A stretch of 64,000 nucleotides of DNA from Haloterrigena alkaliphila (GCF_017352155.2 NZ_CP071462.1:1612001-1676000), one strand, 5' to 3'; shown: positions 1 to 9,631, counted from the stretch's first letter. Numbers and translations are program-made. Notes: generated by a model not told the origin, from the letters alone.

Positions 1-647
1 AACTCCTCGTCGAACGCGTCCGGGTCGACGCCGCGCTCGAGCGCGCGCTCGCGGAACCCGTCGTAGGCGTCCTCGAGCCGTCGCTCCCACTCGTCGACGC
101 TGTCGACGTAGGGCCAGAGCTGGCCCTGTTCGGGACAGGTCTCGTAACACGAGCGCCGGTAGAGGAACGGGCGAGCGCACTCAAGAATGCGCTCCCCGCG
201 GTAGTGCGAAGAACTGTTCACGAGCGCGAAGGCGGGGTCGAGGGCCGTCAGCGCGCTCAACTGGTCGGCGACGTTCGACTGCTCGAAGTGCAGGTGCGTC
301 CCCGCACAGACCCGCGCGTCGTGGAACGCCGGTCCGACGGTCCGGCGCTGGAGGTCGGTCCCCTCCTTCTCGCGGTAGGGAATCTCCGTGGGGCTGGCGT
401 GCAGCGGCGTCGCCAGCGGGACGAGTCGCCTGTCCCGCTCGCGGGCCGCGTCGACCACCTGACCGACGAGAGCGCGGAACTCCTCGCGGAGTTCGGCCGT
501 CGACGAACAGGGCGTCGTCTTGATCTCGAGCATCGGCTCGACGAACTCGGGGTCGATCTGGTCCGAGAGATCGAGCAGTGGTCCGGGCGGGACCAGGTCG
601 CCGTCGTCGTCGACGACCCAGTACTCCACCTCGAGGCTGGTTTTCAT
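1..647 (-). CDS. GCS2-family glutamate-cysteine ligase-like protein (3' part missing)
   Basis: The reading frame starts at the ATG read leftward from 647 and runs open off the left edge, so only about 215 N-terminal residues are visible. The start MKTSLEVEYWVVDDDG, the phrase VEPMLEIKTTPCSST and the motif AGTHLHFEQ (about residues 125-133) are typical of the carboxylate-amine ligase family that makes gamma-glutamylcysteine, the main low-molecular-weight thiol of haloarchaea. The family has paralogues whose substrates are not all known, so the exact reaction is inferred. No TATA box is obvious upstream. It is divergent from the redox operon beginning at 1020, which would fit a shared role in thiol and electrophile stress. 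Confidence 0.8.
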   Translation of the reverse strand, partial: MKTSLEVEYWVVDDDGDLVPPGPLLDLSDQIDPEFVEPMLEIKTTPCSSTAELREEFRALVGQVVDAARERDRRLVPLATPLHASPTEIPYREKEGTDLQRRTVGPAFHDARVCAGTHLHFEQSNVADQLSALTALDPAFALVNSSSHYRGERILECARPFLYRRSCYETCPEQGQLWPYVDSVDEWERRLEDAYDGFRERALERGVDPDAFDEE

Positions 648-943
648 GGATGTCTCCGTTGGGGATGGGGTGCTGTGTTGGCCCTCGAGCAAGCCGTCAC
701 CGGGCCACGTTTGTCGAACTGTGTCCGGCAGCGGATCGGATTCCGGTGCCGTCGTCCAGTTTTCTGTGTTGTGGATCCGAACGTAGGAGGAGTTACCCTG
801 AAGCGGTTGAGCCTGCATGCGCAGGCGAGAGATCGGCAGTATCAGGCCGTGTACTCGCTCGAATCCGACTATACGCTCGACCGGTAGTTCCGCCGAACCG
901 ATAGCTTCCGCGAGCGTCGGAAGCCACGGGCCGTTCCGGGCCG

Positions 944-1019
944 GTAACACGGATGTTACGTGGTTGATCCAGTGTCTCTGCTGGGTTCATACGGCTGCGG
1001 TAACATTGTGTAACTACAC
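944..1019 (+). promoter_or_regulatory. Dyads upstream of the flavoprotein operon
   Basis: The 372-base divergent gap 648-1019 has no convincing gene. Its right end holds an inverted repeat GTAAC-N6-GTTAC at 944-959, two direct GTAAC copies one helical turn apart at 1000-1014, and a perfect GTGTA-AC-TACAC dyad at 1008-1019 that touches the GTG start. Further left is a short CCTGC-N4-GCAGG dyad near 822. Repeated half-sites at a start codon suggest a repressor operator. No cognate regulator is visible nearby. Confidence 0.35.
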
Positions 1020-1739
1020 GTGAGCAACGATACGACTGCGGACGACAACGGAGAAACTGCGTCGGTGATCGTCGTCGGCGGCGGTGCCGCCGGTCTGAGC
1101 GCCGCGCTGTTTACCGCGAAGAACGGCCTCGAGACGACGGTGTTCGACACCGACGAGACGTGGATGCACAAGGCCCACCTGTTCAACTACCTCGGCATCG
1201 GCTCCGTCGGCGGCAGCGAGTTCATGGCGACGGCCCGCCAGCAGGTCGACGACTTCGGCGCCGACCGCCGACAGGGCGAGGAAGTGACCGCGGTCGGCGA
1301 GTCCGGCGACGGCTTCGTCGTCGAGACCAGCGTTGCGTCGGAGACGCAACGAGCAGACGGCGATAGCGCGGAGCGAAGCTCCGCGGACCGTTCGAGCGGG
1401 CGACGCCCGCGAGAAGAAGCCGTCGACGAGGACGGGAGCTACGAGGCCGACTTCGTCGTCCTCGCGACGGGCGCGAACCGCGACCTCGCCGAGGATCTCG
1501 GCGTCGCGTTCACCGACGAGGGCACCGTCGACGTCGGCGTCGAGATGGAGACCAGCCTCGAGGGCGCGTACGCGACGGGCGCGATGGTCCGCGCCGAGGA
1601 GTGGCAGGCCGCGATCGCCGTCGGCGACGGCGCCGCCGCAGCACTCAACATCCTCTCGAGCGTAAAGGGTGAACACTTCCACGACTTCGACGTCCCGACC
1701 GACGCCGAGCGCGTCTTCGGGGAACACGTCGCGGAGTAA
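1020..1739 (+). CDS. FAD-dependent thioredoxin-reductase-like oxidoreductase
   Basis: A 239-aa flavoprotein with an N-terminal dinucleotide-binding motif VIVVGGGAAGLSAALF (about residues 16-31), a second FAD motif VVLATGANRDL, and a C-terminal segment YATGAMVRAEEWQAAIAVGDG typical of thioredoxin reductase-like proteins. It lacks the full NADPH domain and the CxxC redox pair, so it is a short single-domain relative. The GTG at 1020 is the start that keeps the FAD motif near the N terminus. Residues about 104-131 are an in-frame low-complexity insertion made of three hairpins (separate entry). It probably forms an operon with the VOC protein 6 bases downstream. The substrate is unknown; the context suggests reduction of electrophiles or disulfides. 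Confidence 0.75.
   Translation: MSNDTTADDNGETASVIVVGGGAAGLSAALFTAKNGLETTVFDTDETWMHKAHLFNYLGIGSVGGSEFMATARQQVDDFGADRRQGEEVTAVGESGDGFVVETSVASETQRADGDSAERSSADRSSGRRPREEAVDEDGSYEADFVVLATGANRDLAEDLGVAFTDEGTVDVGVEMETSLEGAYATGAMVRAEEWQAAIAVGDGAAAALNILSSVKGEHFHDFDVPTDAERVFGEHVAE
1331..1410 (+). repeat. Three tandem hairpins inserted in frame
   Basis: Three perfect inverted repeats follow one another inside the flavoprotein gene: CGTTGCGTC-GGA-GACGCAACG at 1331-1351, an 8-bp stem with a GAA loop at 1367-1385 (CGCGGAGC/GCTCCGCG), and GCGGGC-GAC-GCCCGC at 1396-1410. All have three-base loops. The encoded peptide is Arg/Ser/Glu-rich and unlike the rest of the enzyme. The architecture resembles the palindromic intergenic repeats of haloarchaea, here apparently inserted in a coding frame. 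Confidence 0.65.
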
Positions 1740-1745
1740 CCCACC

Positions 1746-2363
1746 ATGTCAGACGACTCACAGCGCCCGGTCACGCCGGAACTGCCCGACAGCCCGGTCC
1801 ACACGACGGGAACCGACCACATCACTATCTGGGGGAGCAACGAGGCCGACACGGTCGAGTTCTACCAGGACGTGCTCGGCATGCCGCTCGTGCTCCGCCA
1901 GCCGAACCTCGACGACCCCTCCCAGACCCACCTGTTCTTCGACACCGGGGACGGTCGCATCCTCACCTTCTTCGTCAGCGACGACCGCCCTTCCGCCCGC
2001 GGCCAGCGCGCCGGCGTCGGCGCCGTCCACCACCTCTGCTTTAGCGTCGATCCCGACGAGTACGAGGAGACGATGCAGGCGCTCGAGGACGCCGGCCACG
2101 GCTACAACGTCTTCGACCGGGGGATCTTCCACTCGATCTACACCCGCGACAACAACGGTCTCGTGATCGAACTCTCGACGGACAAGTACGAGATTCCCGA
2201 CGACCGCCGCGGCGAGGTGCTCGCCAAGGCCCAGGAACTCCGCGAAGACGACGGCGCCGACTACGCCAAGGACGAACACCTCCGCGGGGCGATCGAGGCG
2301 CTGGGGCTCGAGGTCGTCGAGCACGACCTGCCGGAGGCCAGCGCGGGCACGGGTGGCCTCTGA
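1746..2363 (+). CDS. VOC-superfamily (glyoxalase/extradiol dioxygenase) protein
   Basis: A 205-aa protein with a vicinal-oxygen-chelate fold. It begins HTTGTDHITIWGSN (metal His about residue 25), continues with EFYQDVLGMPLVLRQPN, and has a second His in GAVHHLCFSVD and the closing strand IYTRDNNGLVIELSTDK, where the Glu is the usual last metal ligand. Such proteins include glyoxalases and MhqO/MhqE-type ring-cleavage dioxygenases. It overlaps the next gene by one base (TGATG), so the two are translationally coupled. Pairing a VOC protein with an MhqD-like hydrolase is the arrangement known for quinone and aldehyde detoxification; the substrate here is inferred. Confidence 0.85.
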   Translation: MSDDSQRPVTPELPDSPVHTTGTDHITIWGSNEADTVEFYQDVLGMPLVLRQPNLDDPSQTHLFFDTGDGRILTFFVSDDRPSARGQRAGVGAVHHLCFSVDPDEYEETMQALEDAGHGYNVFDRGIFHSIYTRDNNGLVIELSTDKYEIPDDRRGEVLAKAQELREDDGADYAKDEHLRGAIEALGLEVVEHDLPEASAGTGGL

Positions 2364-3031
2364 TGAGCGCCGGCGACGACGCGGACGGCCCCCATCAGGG
2401 ACAACCCCTCGTGACGGGCGGCACCGACCTCGCGGACGCCGACGCCGCGGTCGTGCTGACCCACGGCCGCGGCGCGACCGCTCAGGGAATGGTCCAGATG
2501 GCGAACGAAATCCATCGGGAGGGCGTCGCCTTCCTCGCGCCGCAGGCGGCCCGGAAGACGTGGTACCCGAACTCCTTCCTCGAGCCCGTCGAGCGCAACG
2601 AGCCCGGCCGAACCTCGGGCCTGCAGGCGATCGGCGACGCGATCGGCGAGGCCAACGACGCCGGGGTTCCGACCGAGCGCATCATGCTGATGGGCTTCTC
2701 GCAGGGGGCCTGTCTCGCCAGCGAGTTCGTCGCGCGCAACCCGCGACGGTACGGCGGTCTCGCCGCCCTCAGCGGCGGCCTCATCGGCGAGGCCGTCGAT
2801 CCCGACGACTACCTCGAGGGCGACGCAGATCTCGAGGACACCCCCGTCTTCCTCGGCTGCAGCGACGTCGACCCCCACATCCCCGAGGAGCGCGTCCACG
2901 AGACGGCCGACGTGCTCGAGGCGATGAACGCCGACGTCACGAAGCGCCTCTACGAGGGGATGGGCCACGGCGTCAACGAGGACGAACTCGAGTTCGTCGC
3001 CGGGATGGTCGCCGACCTCGTCGCCGACTGA
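2363..3031 (+). CDS. Phospholipase/carboxylesterase (MhqD-like) alpha/beta hydrolase
   Basis: A 222-aa alpha/beta hydrolase. The nucleophile elbow is GFSQGA (Ser about residue 114), the oxyanion region VVLTHGRGATAQGM lies near the N terminus, the acid is in FLGCSDVDPHIP, and the catalytic His is in EGMGHGVNEDE near the C terminus. This matches the phospholipase/carboxylesterase family that includes MhqD. The start overlaps the stop of the VOC gene, so the two are one transcript. Likely the last gene of a three-gene electrophile-stress operon. Cytoplasmic, no signal peptide. Confidence 0.85.
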   Translation: MSAGDDADGPHQGQPLVTGGTDLADADAAVVLTHGRGATAQGMVQMANEIHREGVAFLAPQAARKTWYPNSFLEPVERNEPGRTSGLQAIGDAIGEANDAGVPTERIMLMGFSQGACLASEFVARNPRRYGGLAALSGGLIGEAVDPDDYLEGDADLEDTPVFLGCSDVDPHIPEERVHETADVLEAMNADVTKRLYEGMGHGVNEDELEFVAGMVADLVAD

Positions 3032-3096
3032 CCTCTCGAGTCGACGGCGGCCTGAAGAGACTGCTATTTATACTGCGCGACCACGTAGTTCCGCCA

Positions 3097-3621
3097 ATGA
3101 CTTCGAACGGCGCGGACCGGCGGACGTTTCTGGCGGGGACGGCCGGGACGCTCGCGACCGTCGCCGTCGCCGGCTGTCTGGGGCGCAGCGACGACGGCGA
3201 CGACGACCCGGAACCGGTCCTCGACGTCGCGGAGGGGCTCGAGAGCGATACCGATCCCGCGGCGTGGCGCGACATCGAGGAACTCCGGTTCGACGGCTAC
3301 GTCGGGGGATGGCTCGGCCTCGAACCGACGGCGATCGATCACATCGAGAACCCGACGCTCGTGCTCGTCGAGGGGCGGCGGTACGAACTCACTTGGGAGA
3401 ATCAGGACGGCGTCCACCACAACTTCGCGTTCTGGGACGAAGACGAGGAGGTCGTCGAGGACTACTCGACCGAGGGGACCGACGTCCCCGGCGAGCGAGA
3501 AACCCTCGTGTTCGAAGCGACTCCGGAGATGGTTACCTACCGCTGCGAGTACCAGCCGGCGCGACAGCTCGGCGACGTCGAGCTCATCCCGGACCCCGCC
3601 GACGGCGAGGAGTCCGCGTAG
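3097..3621 (+). CDS. Tat-exported cupredoxin-like lipoprotein with altered copper site
   Basis: A 174-aa protein. The ATG at 3097 gives a Tat signal DRRTFLAG followed by a lipobox with Cys27 (VAGC), and a TATA-like TATTTATAC at 3065-3073 lies about 28 bases upstream, so this start is favoured over longer in-frame reading. The domain (residues 65-165) is a cupredoxin: first His in GVHHNFAFW (107/108) and the Cys in TYRCEYQPARQLG (Cys150). In relatives the last loop reads C-E-Y-H-P-x-x-M; here Gln153 and Gln157 replace His and Met, so two of four type-1 copper ligands are absent. It would sit on the outer face of the membrane. Electron transfer by copper is doubtful. Confidence 0.8.
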   Translation: MTSNGADRRTFLAGTAGTLATVAVAGCLGRSDDGDDDPEPVLDVAEGLESDTDPAAWRDIEELRFDGYVGGWLGLEPTAIDHIENPTLVLVEGRRYELTWENQDGVHHNFAFWDEDEEVVEDYSTEGTDVPGERETLVFEATPEMVTYRCEYQPARQLGDVELIPDPADGEESA

Positions 3622-3702
3622 GTTCGCCGTCGCCGCGCTCGAGGCGCCTGCGGCCGTCCGCTGGCTCGAGGTGCCATTCAATGCCGGACGCGGGCGGCCC
3701 GA

Positions 3703-4119
3703 TCACCGAACGATCGTGACCGAGACGGGCGCCCGCCGAGCGATCGTCTCCGCGACGCTGCCCAGCAACACGCGGGAGACGCCCGAGCGGCCGTGACTGC
3801 CGATCACGATGTGGTCGACGTCGTTCTCCGCCGCGAACTCGACGACCTCGCGAGCGGGGTCGCCGGTGGCGACCTCCATCCGATAGTCGACGTCGCTCTC
3901 GTCGATGAAGTCCATGAGGTCCTCGCGCAGTTTCTCGGCGGCCGCCTCCCGGCGCTCGCCGAGCAGGTCCTGAATGGCCTTGATGCTCGCGTCGGTGTAG
4001 CTGTCCGAGAACTCGACGACGCGCAGCAGGACGAGCTCCTCGTCCGCGTGCTCGTTGATCGCGTATTTCACCGCCTTCTGTGCGGGTGCCGAGCCGTCGT
4101 ACGCAACGAGAACGGTCAT
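3703..4119 (-). CDS. Universal stress protein UspA family
   Basis: A 138-aa single-domain UspA protein. It begins MTVLVAYDGSAPAQKAVKYA and has the ATP-binding signature near the C terminus, IVIGSHGRSGVSRVLLGSVAE, with the G-x2-G-x9-G-(S/T) pattern, ending VSVTIVR. Length is standard. On the minus strand a TTTAAG element at about 4143-4148 lies 25-30 bases before the ATG, consistent with a leaderless transcript. It is convergent with the cupredoxin gene and shares a direction with the aminopeptidase gene upstream. The physiological signal cannot be read from sequence. Confidence 0.92.
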   Translation of the reverse strand: MTVLVAYDGSAPAQKAVKYAINEHADEELVLLRVVEFSDSYTDASIKAIQDLLGERREAAAEKLREDLMDFIDESDVDYRMEVATGDPAREVVEFAAENDVDHIVIGSHGRSGVSRVLLGSVAETIARRAPVSVTIVR

Positions 4120-4171
4120 ACGTTCAGTATCCAGTCGGGACGCTTAAATGTGAACGACGGACGCCCAGCGA

Positions 4172-5266
4172 TCAGTCTTCGAATCCGTTCTCGAACCGGA
4201 AGGTTCCGTCCCGCTGGACGACCTCGCCGTCTACCTCGATATACGAGTCCTCGCTCATGTCGACGATCATGTCCACGTGCACCGCGGAGTCGTTGGCCTC
4301 GTTGCCCTCGCCGACGGTGTCGTCGTAGGCGCGGCCGACGGCCATGTGGACCGTGTCGCCCATCTTCTCGTCGAACAGCATGTTGTAGGTGAACCGGTCG
4401 ATGTCGCGGTTCATCCCGATGCCGAGTTCGCCCAGTCGGCGCGCGCCGTCGTCGGTGTTGAGCACTTCCGTCAGTACGTCCTCGTTCTTCGCCGCGGAGT
4501 GGTCGACGACCTCGCCGCCCTCGAACTCGAGGTAGACGTCCGTGATCTCCCGGCCCTGGTGATAGAGCGGCATATCGAAGAGGACCTCACCCTCGACGCT
4601 GGCGGGCTGGGGAGCGGTGAAGACCTCGCCGCCGGGCAGATTGTGCTCGCCGTGGTCGTTGAGCGTGGGGTTGCCCGCGACGGACATCGTCACGTCCGTG
4701 GTGTCGCCGCTGACGATGCGGACCTCCTCGGCGGGGTCCATGATCTCGACCATGTTTTCCTGATGGTCGCGCTGTTCCTCCCAGTCCTTGTTGACGGCGT
4801 CCCAGACGAAGTTCTCGTAGCCCTCCGTGCTCATCTCGGCGAGCTGGGCGTTGGCCGGCGCGGGATACTGCGTGAGACACCAGCGCGTCGAGAGGCGTTC
4901 CTCGAGGATGGGGCGGTGGGCCTGCTGGTAGGCCGCCTGCGTCTCGGGGTCGACGTCGCTGGTCTGGGTGGCGTTGTCCGACGCTCGAATGGCGATGTAG
5001 ACGTCGGTGTTCTGGATAAGGGCGAGTTCGTGCTCCGGCGTGTCATAGTCATCATCACCTGCCCGCAGAAAAGCCCGCCGCTGGCGTTCGCCCGTGCGCT
5101 GGCTGACCGATACCGGATTCGCGCCGTGGTCGCCGATGACCTCGTGGAGGGCGACGACCAGGTCCTCGGCGACGGGGTGTGCGTCGACGACGACGTTGTC
5201 GCCTTCCTGCAGATCGACCGAGTGGTTCGCGATGATCTCGGCGTGTTCGCGGATGCGTGGGTCCAT
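4172..5266 (-). CDS. M29-family metallo-aminopeptidase
   Basis: A 364-aa protein starting MDPRIREHAEIIANHSVDLQ at 5266; the frame is open further upstream, but that extension is low-complexity and not family-like. M29 (AmpS/thermophilic aminopeptidase T) features include LQEGDNVVV near the N terminus, a metal-ligand Glu in FEGGEVVDHSAAKNEDVL, HMAVGRAYDDTVG and the closing SAVHVDMIVDM...EVVQRDGTF. The enzyme removes N-terminal residues using two metal ions and acts in cytoplasmic peptide turnover. Length (about 360-410 aa) fits. Transcribed away from threonine aldolase. Confidence 0.87.
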   Translation of the reverse strand: MDPRIREHAEIIANHSVDLQEGDNVVVDAHPVAEDLVVALHEVIGDHGANPVSVSQRTGERQRRAFLRAGDDDYDTPEHELALIQNTDVYIAIRASDNATQTSDVDPETQAAYQQAHRPILEERLSTRWCLTQYPAPANAQLAEMSTEGYENFVWDAVNKDWEEQRDHQENMVEIMDPAEEVRIVSGDTTDVTMSVAGNPTLNDHGEHNLPGGEVFTAPQPASVEGEVLFDMPLYHQGREITDVYLEFEGGEVVDHSAAKNEDVLTEVLNTDDGARRLGELGIGMNRDIDRFTYNMLFDEKMGDTVHMAVGRAYDDTVGEGNEANDSAVHVDMIVDMSEDSYIEVDGEVVQRDGTFRFENGFED

Positions 5267-5486
5267 GTCCGATACGTCGCCCGACGCCGGGATACCGTTT
5301 TCGAAGCGGCGACTCGAGGCTGTCCTCACTACCGGCGTCGAGCACCCGGCCGCCGGAATCGAGGACGAGCGGTGGACCATCTGCGAGTCACTCGGCGGTT
5401 CGTCCCCGAGCTGATCGAGGTGGGGGATCGCGTGCGGACGGCCGGCGGTCGCCGGCTATTTCTCGCCGCGGCTCACACCTCGAGTC

Positions 5487-6509
<1,023 letters not shown>

Positions 6510-6528
6510 GCCGGCCGGGCTACCGCGC

Positions 6529-6654
6529 TCAGCGCATCCCGTCGCGGAACTCGAGGATCGTGCGGCGGATGAGCAGATACGAGAAGAAGATCAGCGCGAG
6601 GAGGATCACCACGATCGCGATGATGACGGGGTCGTCGGGGAGCAGGTCCAGCAT
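6529..6654 (-). CDS. Small single-TM membrane protein (41 aa)
   Basis: A short gene read leftward from ATG 6652-6654 to TGA at 6529-6531. The product begins MLDLLPDDPVIIAIVVILL, continues as one hydrophobic helix (about residues 9-28), then a basic and polar tail with RRTILEFRDGMR. Similar very small proteins with a proline/aspartate start, one TM and a RRT-LEFR tail recur in haloarchaea as conserved proteins of unknown function (recollection, not searched). It lies convergent to threonine aldolase with only 19 bases between stops. Confidence 0.65.
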   Translation of the reverse strand: MLDLLPDDPVIIAIVVILLALIFFSYLLIRRTILEFRDGMR

Positions 6655-7110
6655 ACGCAACCCCTTCCCTGTCAGCGAGCAAAATCGTTTCGACCTCGGT
6701 CAGTTCGTCCCAGTGGCTGTCGACTGACCGTTCGTCCACGCCGACCGATCACAAACTCAAATCCGAGTTTCACCTAGCGCCGTCTATATCGGTCCGTCTC
6801 CCCTCTGCTATCGTAGGTCCCGATCGTCACCCGCCACTGCGCGATCGGGACCAGTCGGTCGACGGCTCCCGCCCGTCGGTCCCCGACCGCCGGTTCGGTC
6901 CATCACCCTCCACTCGCCCTCCAACCCGATTTCGGTGGTCCCCCCGCTGACGCGACTGCCCTCCGACGAAAGCTGATCCGCACCCGTACCGTACGCCCGT
7001 ACCGCTGTTTCTGACGGGCGCATCCGCCCACGAGTAGAAGCAGTCGCTATCGCTCGGCCGCCGCCGGTTCGTGCCCACGTTCAAATGGGAAGGGGCATCC
7101 TAATCGGGGC
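6655..7110. other. Non-coding stretch
   Basis: I see no believable gene here: open frames on both strands are Arg/Gly/Ser-rich shadows. The stretch holds a CTATATC TATA-like string near 6785, a duplicated CCCGTACCG near 6983-7004, and a GGGCG-CATC-CGCCC dyad near 7017-7030. Confidence 0.4.
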
Positions 7111-8418
7111 ATGATCGCAATCGCCGGTGCGAAAGGTGGCTGTGGGAAGACGACGACGACCCTCGGCCTCGCGGAGGCGTTCGGCCGCACTGGAACGCCC
7201 GCCCTCGCGGTGGACGCCGACAGACAGCTGCCGAACCTTCACGTGAGAGCGGGAATCGATAGAGAGCCGACGCTCGCGGCGGTCGACGGCGGGGACGGCG
7301 TCTTGCAGATCGCCCAGCGAGATCCCCGCTCGTCGAACGTCGGCGTGCTGCCGGCGCCGAAACCGTCCGACCAGGTCGACGTGGATACCGCGCTCGAGGG
7401 GCTGGCCCCGGACTCGATCCAATTGGTGATCGACTGTCCGTCGGGTGCGGGCCCCGACGTCGTCGATCCGCTCTCGGTCGCCGACGCGGTGATCGTGGTG
7501 ACGACCGACGACGAGCGGAGCCTCGAGGCCGCCGAGACCACCATCGAGATGGCGAACCGGCTCGGCGTGCCCATTCTGGGCGTCGTGCTGAACCGGTGTG
7601 CCGACGTTTCCGACGCGGTCCGGTCGTGGGTCGACGTCCCCGTGCTGGGACGAGTCCCCGACGTCGAGTCGCCGCTCTCGGCGGCGGACGCCCGGACCGC
7701 CTACGACGAGATCGTTCACACGCTCCAGACGAAGAACGCGACCGACCGGACCCCGCCGGAGTACGCCGACGAACTGTTGGAGACCGGCATCGACGCCCTC
7801 GACCGTCGGCTCGGCGGCGGATTCCTGCCCGGGACCGTCGTCGCCCTGACGGCCGATCCGGCGAGCCAGGCCGAACAGCTTCTCTATCAGACGACTGCGG
7901 CCCGCGGGACGCTGTACGTCACGGCTTGGCGGTCCGAACGGAACGTCGATCGAGCGATCGAGACGTCGACGCTCGAGACCGGGTCCCCGACCGTTCGACG
8001 GATCGACCGCGAGGGCGCGTTCGACCAGTTGGACGAGGTTCTCGGAAAACTCCCGGACGGCGCGAACCTGATCGTCGACACGGCGACCGCGCTGGAGCGC
8101 CGCGACAGGGACGACTACGTCGCGTTCATGAACGCCCTCAAGGATCGGATGGTCGAGACGAGCGGCGTCGCGTTCCTCTACTGTACGACGCCCGATTCGG
8201 CGCCGGAGAATCGCTCGATCACGACTCACTTCGCGGACGTCGTCCTCGATCTCGAGACGACGTCGCACGGCCCAGATGGGGGCGTCGAGCACTCCCTCTC
8301 GGCGCTGAAACACCGCTCCGACTGCGGCTTCTCGGAGACGATCGAACTCGCGTTCGACGGGACGACGAACGCGATCACGGTCCCGGCCGACCGGGGCCCG
8401 TCGGTTCGGTCCGGCTGA
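7111..8418 (+). CDS. ParA/MinD ATPase fused to a RecA/KaiC-like domain
   Basis: A 435-aa two-domain protein. Residues 1 to about 215 are a deviant-Walker ATPase: AGAKGGCGKTTTTLGLAEAF at the N terminus, ALAVDADRQLPNLHV, and VIDCPSGAGPDVVDPLSVAD. Residues about 230-410 resemble the KaiC/RadA fold: ETGIDALDRRLGGGFLPGTVVAL, where the Walker A position reads TADPASQAEQ and has no GKT, and a Walker B-like strand NLIVDTATALERR. So the second half has kept the fold but probably not ATP binding. Function is unknown; the N-terminal domain suggests positioning or partition, with the second domain as a binding platform. Monocistronic, with type II GAPDH downstream. Confidence 0.8.
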   Translation: MIAIAGAKGGCGKTTTTLGLAEAFGRTGTPALAVDADRQLPNLHVRAGIDREPTLAAVDGGDGVLQIAQRDPRSSNVGVLPAPKPSDQVDVDTALEGLAPDSIQLVIDCPSGAGPDVVDPLSVADAVIVVTTDDERSLEAAETTIEMANRLGVPILGVVLNRCADVSDAVRSWVDVPVLGRVPDVESPLSAADARTAYDEIVHTLQTKNATDRTPPEYADELLETGIDALDRRLGGGFLPGTVVALTADPASQAEQLLYQTTAARGTLYVTAWRSERNVDRAIETSTLETGSPTVRRIDREGAFDQLDEVLGKLPDGANLIVDTATALERRDRDDYVAFMNALKDRMVETSGVAFLYCTTPDSAPENRSITTHFADVVLDLETTSHGPDGGVEHSLSALKHRSDCGFSETIELAFDGTTNAITVPADRGPSVRSG

Positions 8419-8507
8419 CGGCGTCCCGCGCGAAACTCGGATCCGAGTTACAATCGGTCGAGAAGCCTCGAAACGGTTATCCCGCTCGGTAGTGGACTGG
8501 CGGATAT

Positions 8508-9521
8508 ATGATTCAGGTCGCGATCAACGGCTACGGCACGATCGGTAAACGCGTCGCGGACGCCGTCCGCGAGCAACCCGATATGGCGGTCCTCGGCGTC
8601 GCCAAGACGCGCCCGAACTTCGAGGCCGAGACGGCCGTCGGGAAGGGGTTTCCCCTCTACGCCGCCGTCGAGGAGCGCGCCGATCAGTTCGGCGAGGCCG
8701 GCCTCGAGATCGCCGGCCCCGTCGAGGACCTCGTCGACGAGGCCGATATCGTCGTCGACGCCACGCCGTCGGGCATCGGCGCGAAGAACAAGGAGATGTA
8801 CGAGGCGTACGACACGCCCGCGCTCTACCAGGGCGGCGAGGACGCCGACCTCGTCGACACCAGTTTCAACGCCCGTTCGAACTTCGAGGACGCGACCGGC
8901 GCCGACCACGTCCGCGTCGTCTCCTGTAACACGACCGGCCTCTCCCGCGTGATCGCACCGCTGCGCGAGGCCTACGGCGTCGAGAAGGTCCGCGCGACGC
9001 TCGTCCGCCGCGGCGGCGACCCCGGCCAGACCTCCCGCGGCCCGATCAACGACATCCTGCCGAACCCGGTCACGATTCCGTCCCACCACGGCCCCGACGT
9101 CGAGACCATCTTCGACGATCTGGACATCGACACGCTCGGGATGAAGGTGCCCGCGACGCTGATGCACATGCACAGCCTCAACGTCACCCTCGAGGAGGAC
9201 GTCGACGCGAGCGAGGTTCGCGACCTGTTCGCCGAGGAGTCCCGACTCTTCCTGATCCCCGAGCGGATGGACATCGACGGCAGCGGCAAACTCAAGGAGT
9301 ACGCGCTCGACGCGGGGCGCCCGCGCGGTGACATCTGGGAGAACTGCATCTGGGAGGAGTCGATCTCGACCGTCGGCGACGACCTCTACCTCTTCCAGGG
9401 GATCCACCAGGAGAGCGACGTCGTGCCCGAGAACGTCGACGCGATTCGGGCGGTGCTGGGCGAGGCGGACGCCGAGGAGAGCATCGCGACGACTAACGAG
9501 ACGATGGGCATCGGCCTCTAG
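8508..9521 (+). CDS. gap: Type II (archaeal) glyceraldehyde-3-phosphate dehydrogenase
   Basis: A 337-aa enzyme that oxidises glyceraldehyde 3-phosphate with phosphate and NAD(P), or runs in reverse in gluconeogenesis. The N terminus [20 protein letters not shown] is the Rossmann motif, and the catalytic Cys140 lies in [13 protein letters not shown] as in archaeal type II enzymes. The C-terminal part has [13 protein letters not shown] and the family segment [19 protein letters not shown]. Length is exactly typical. Haloarchaea may carry both type I and type II forms; this one is often assigned to gluconeogenesis (established for some species, inferred here). Confidence 0.95.
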   Translation: MIQVAINGYGTIGKRVADAVREQPDMAVLGVAKTRPNFEAETAVGKGFPLYAAVEERADQFGEAGLEIAGPVEDLVDEADIVVDATPSGIGAKNKEMYEAYDTPALYQGGEDADLVDTSFNARSNFEDATGADHVRVVSCNTTGLSRVIAPLREAYGVEKVRATLVRRGGDPGQTSRGPINDILPNPVTIPSHHGPDVETIFDDLDIDTLGMKVPATLMHMHSLNVTLEEDVDASEVRDLFAEESRLFLIPERMDIDGSGKLKEYALDAGRPRGDIWENCIWEESISTVGDDLYLFQGIHQESDVVPENVDAIRAVLGEADAEESIATTNETMGIGL

Positions 9522-9631
9522 TCGCGGCTCCGTTTTTCATCCTCGAGGGATTCTCCAGTCTTCGGTTTCGTTCACTGCAAACAACTAGTGACGACAGAAA
9601 GTTTTTGCCGCGCCGTCTACTACCCCTTCGC

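Noticed and set aside
204-887. Plus-strand 227-aa frame
   Set aside because: Shadow of the ligase-like gene on the minus strand, which carries family motifs.
2353-3621. A 422-aa open frame joining hydrolase shadow and cupredoxin
   Set aside because: The first 248 residues are Arg-rich shadow; Tat signal, lipobox and TATA box place the start at 3097.
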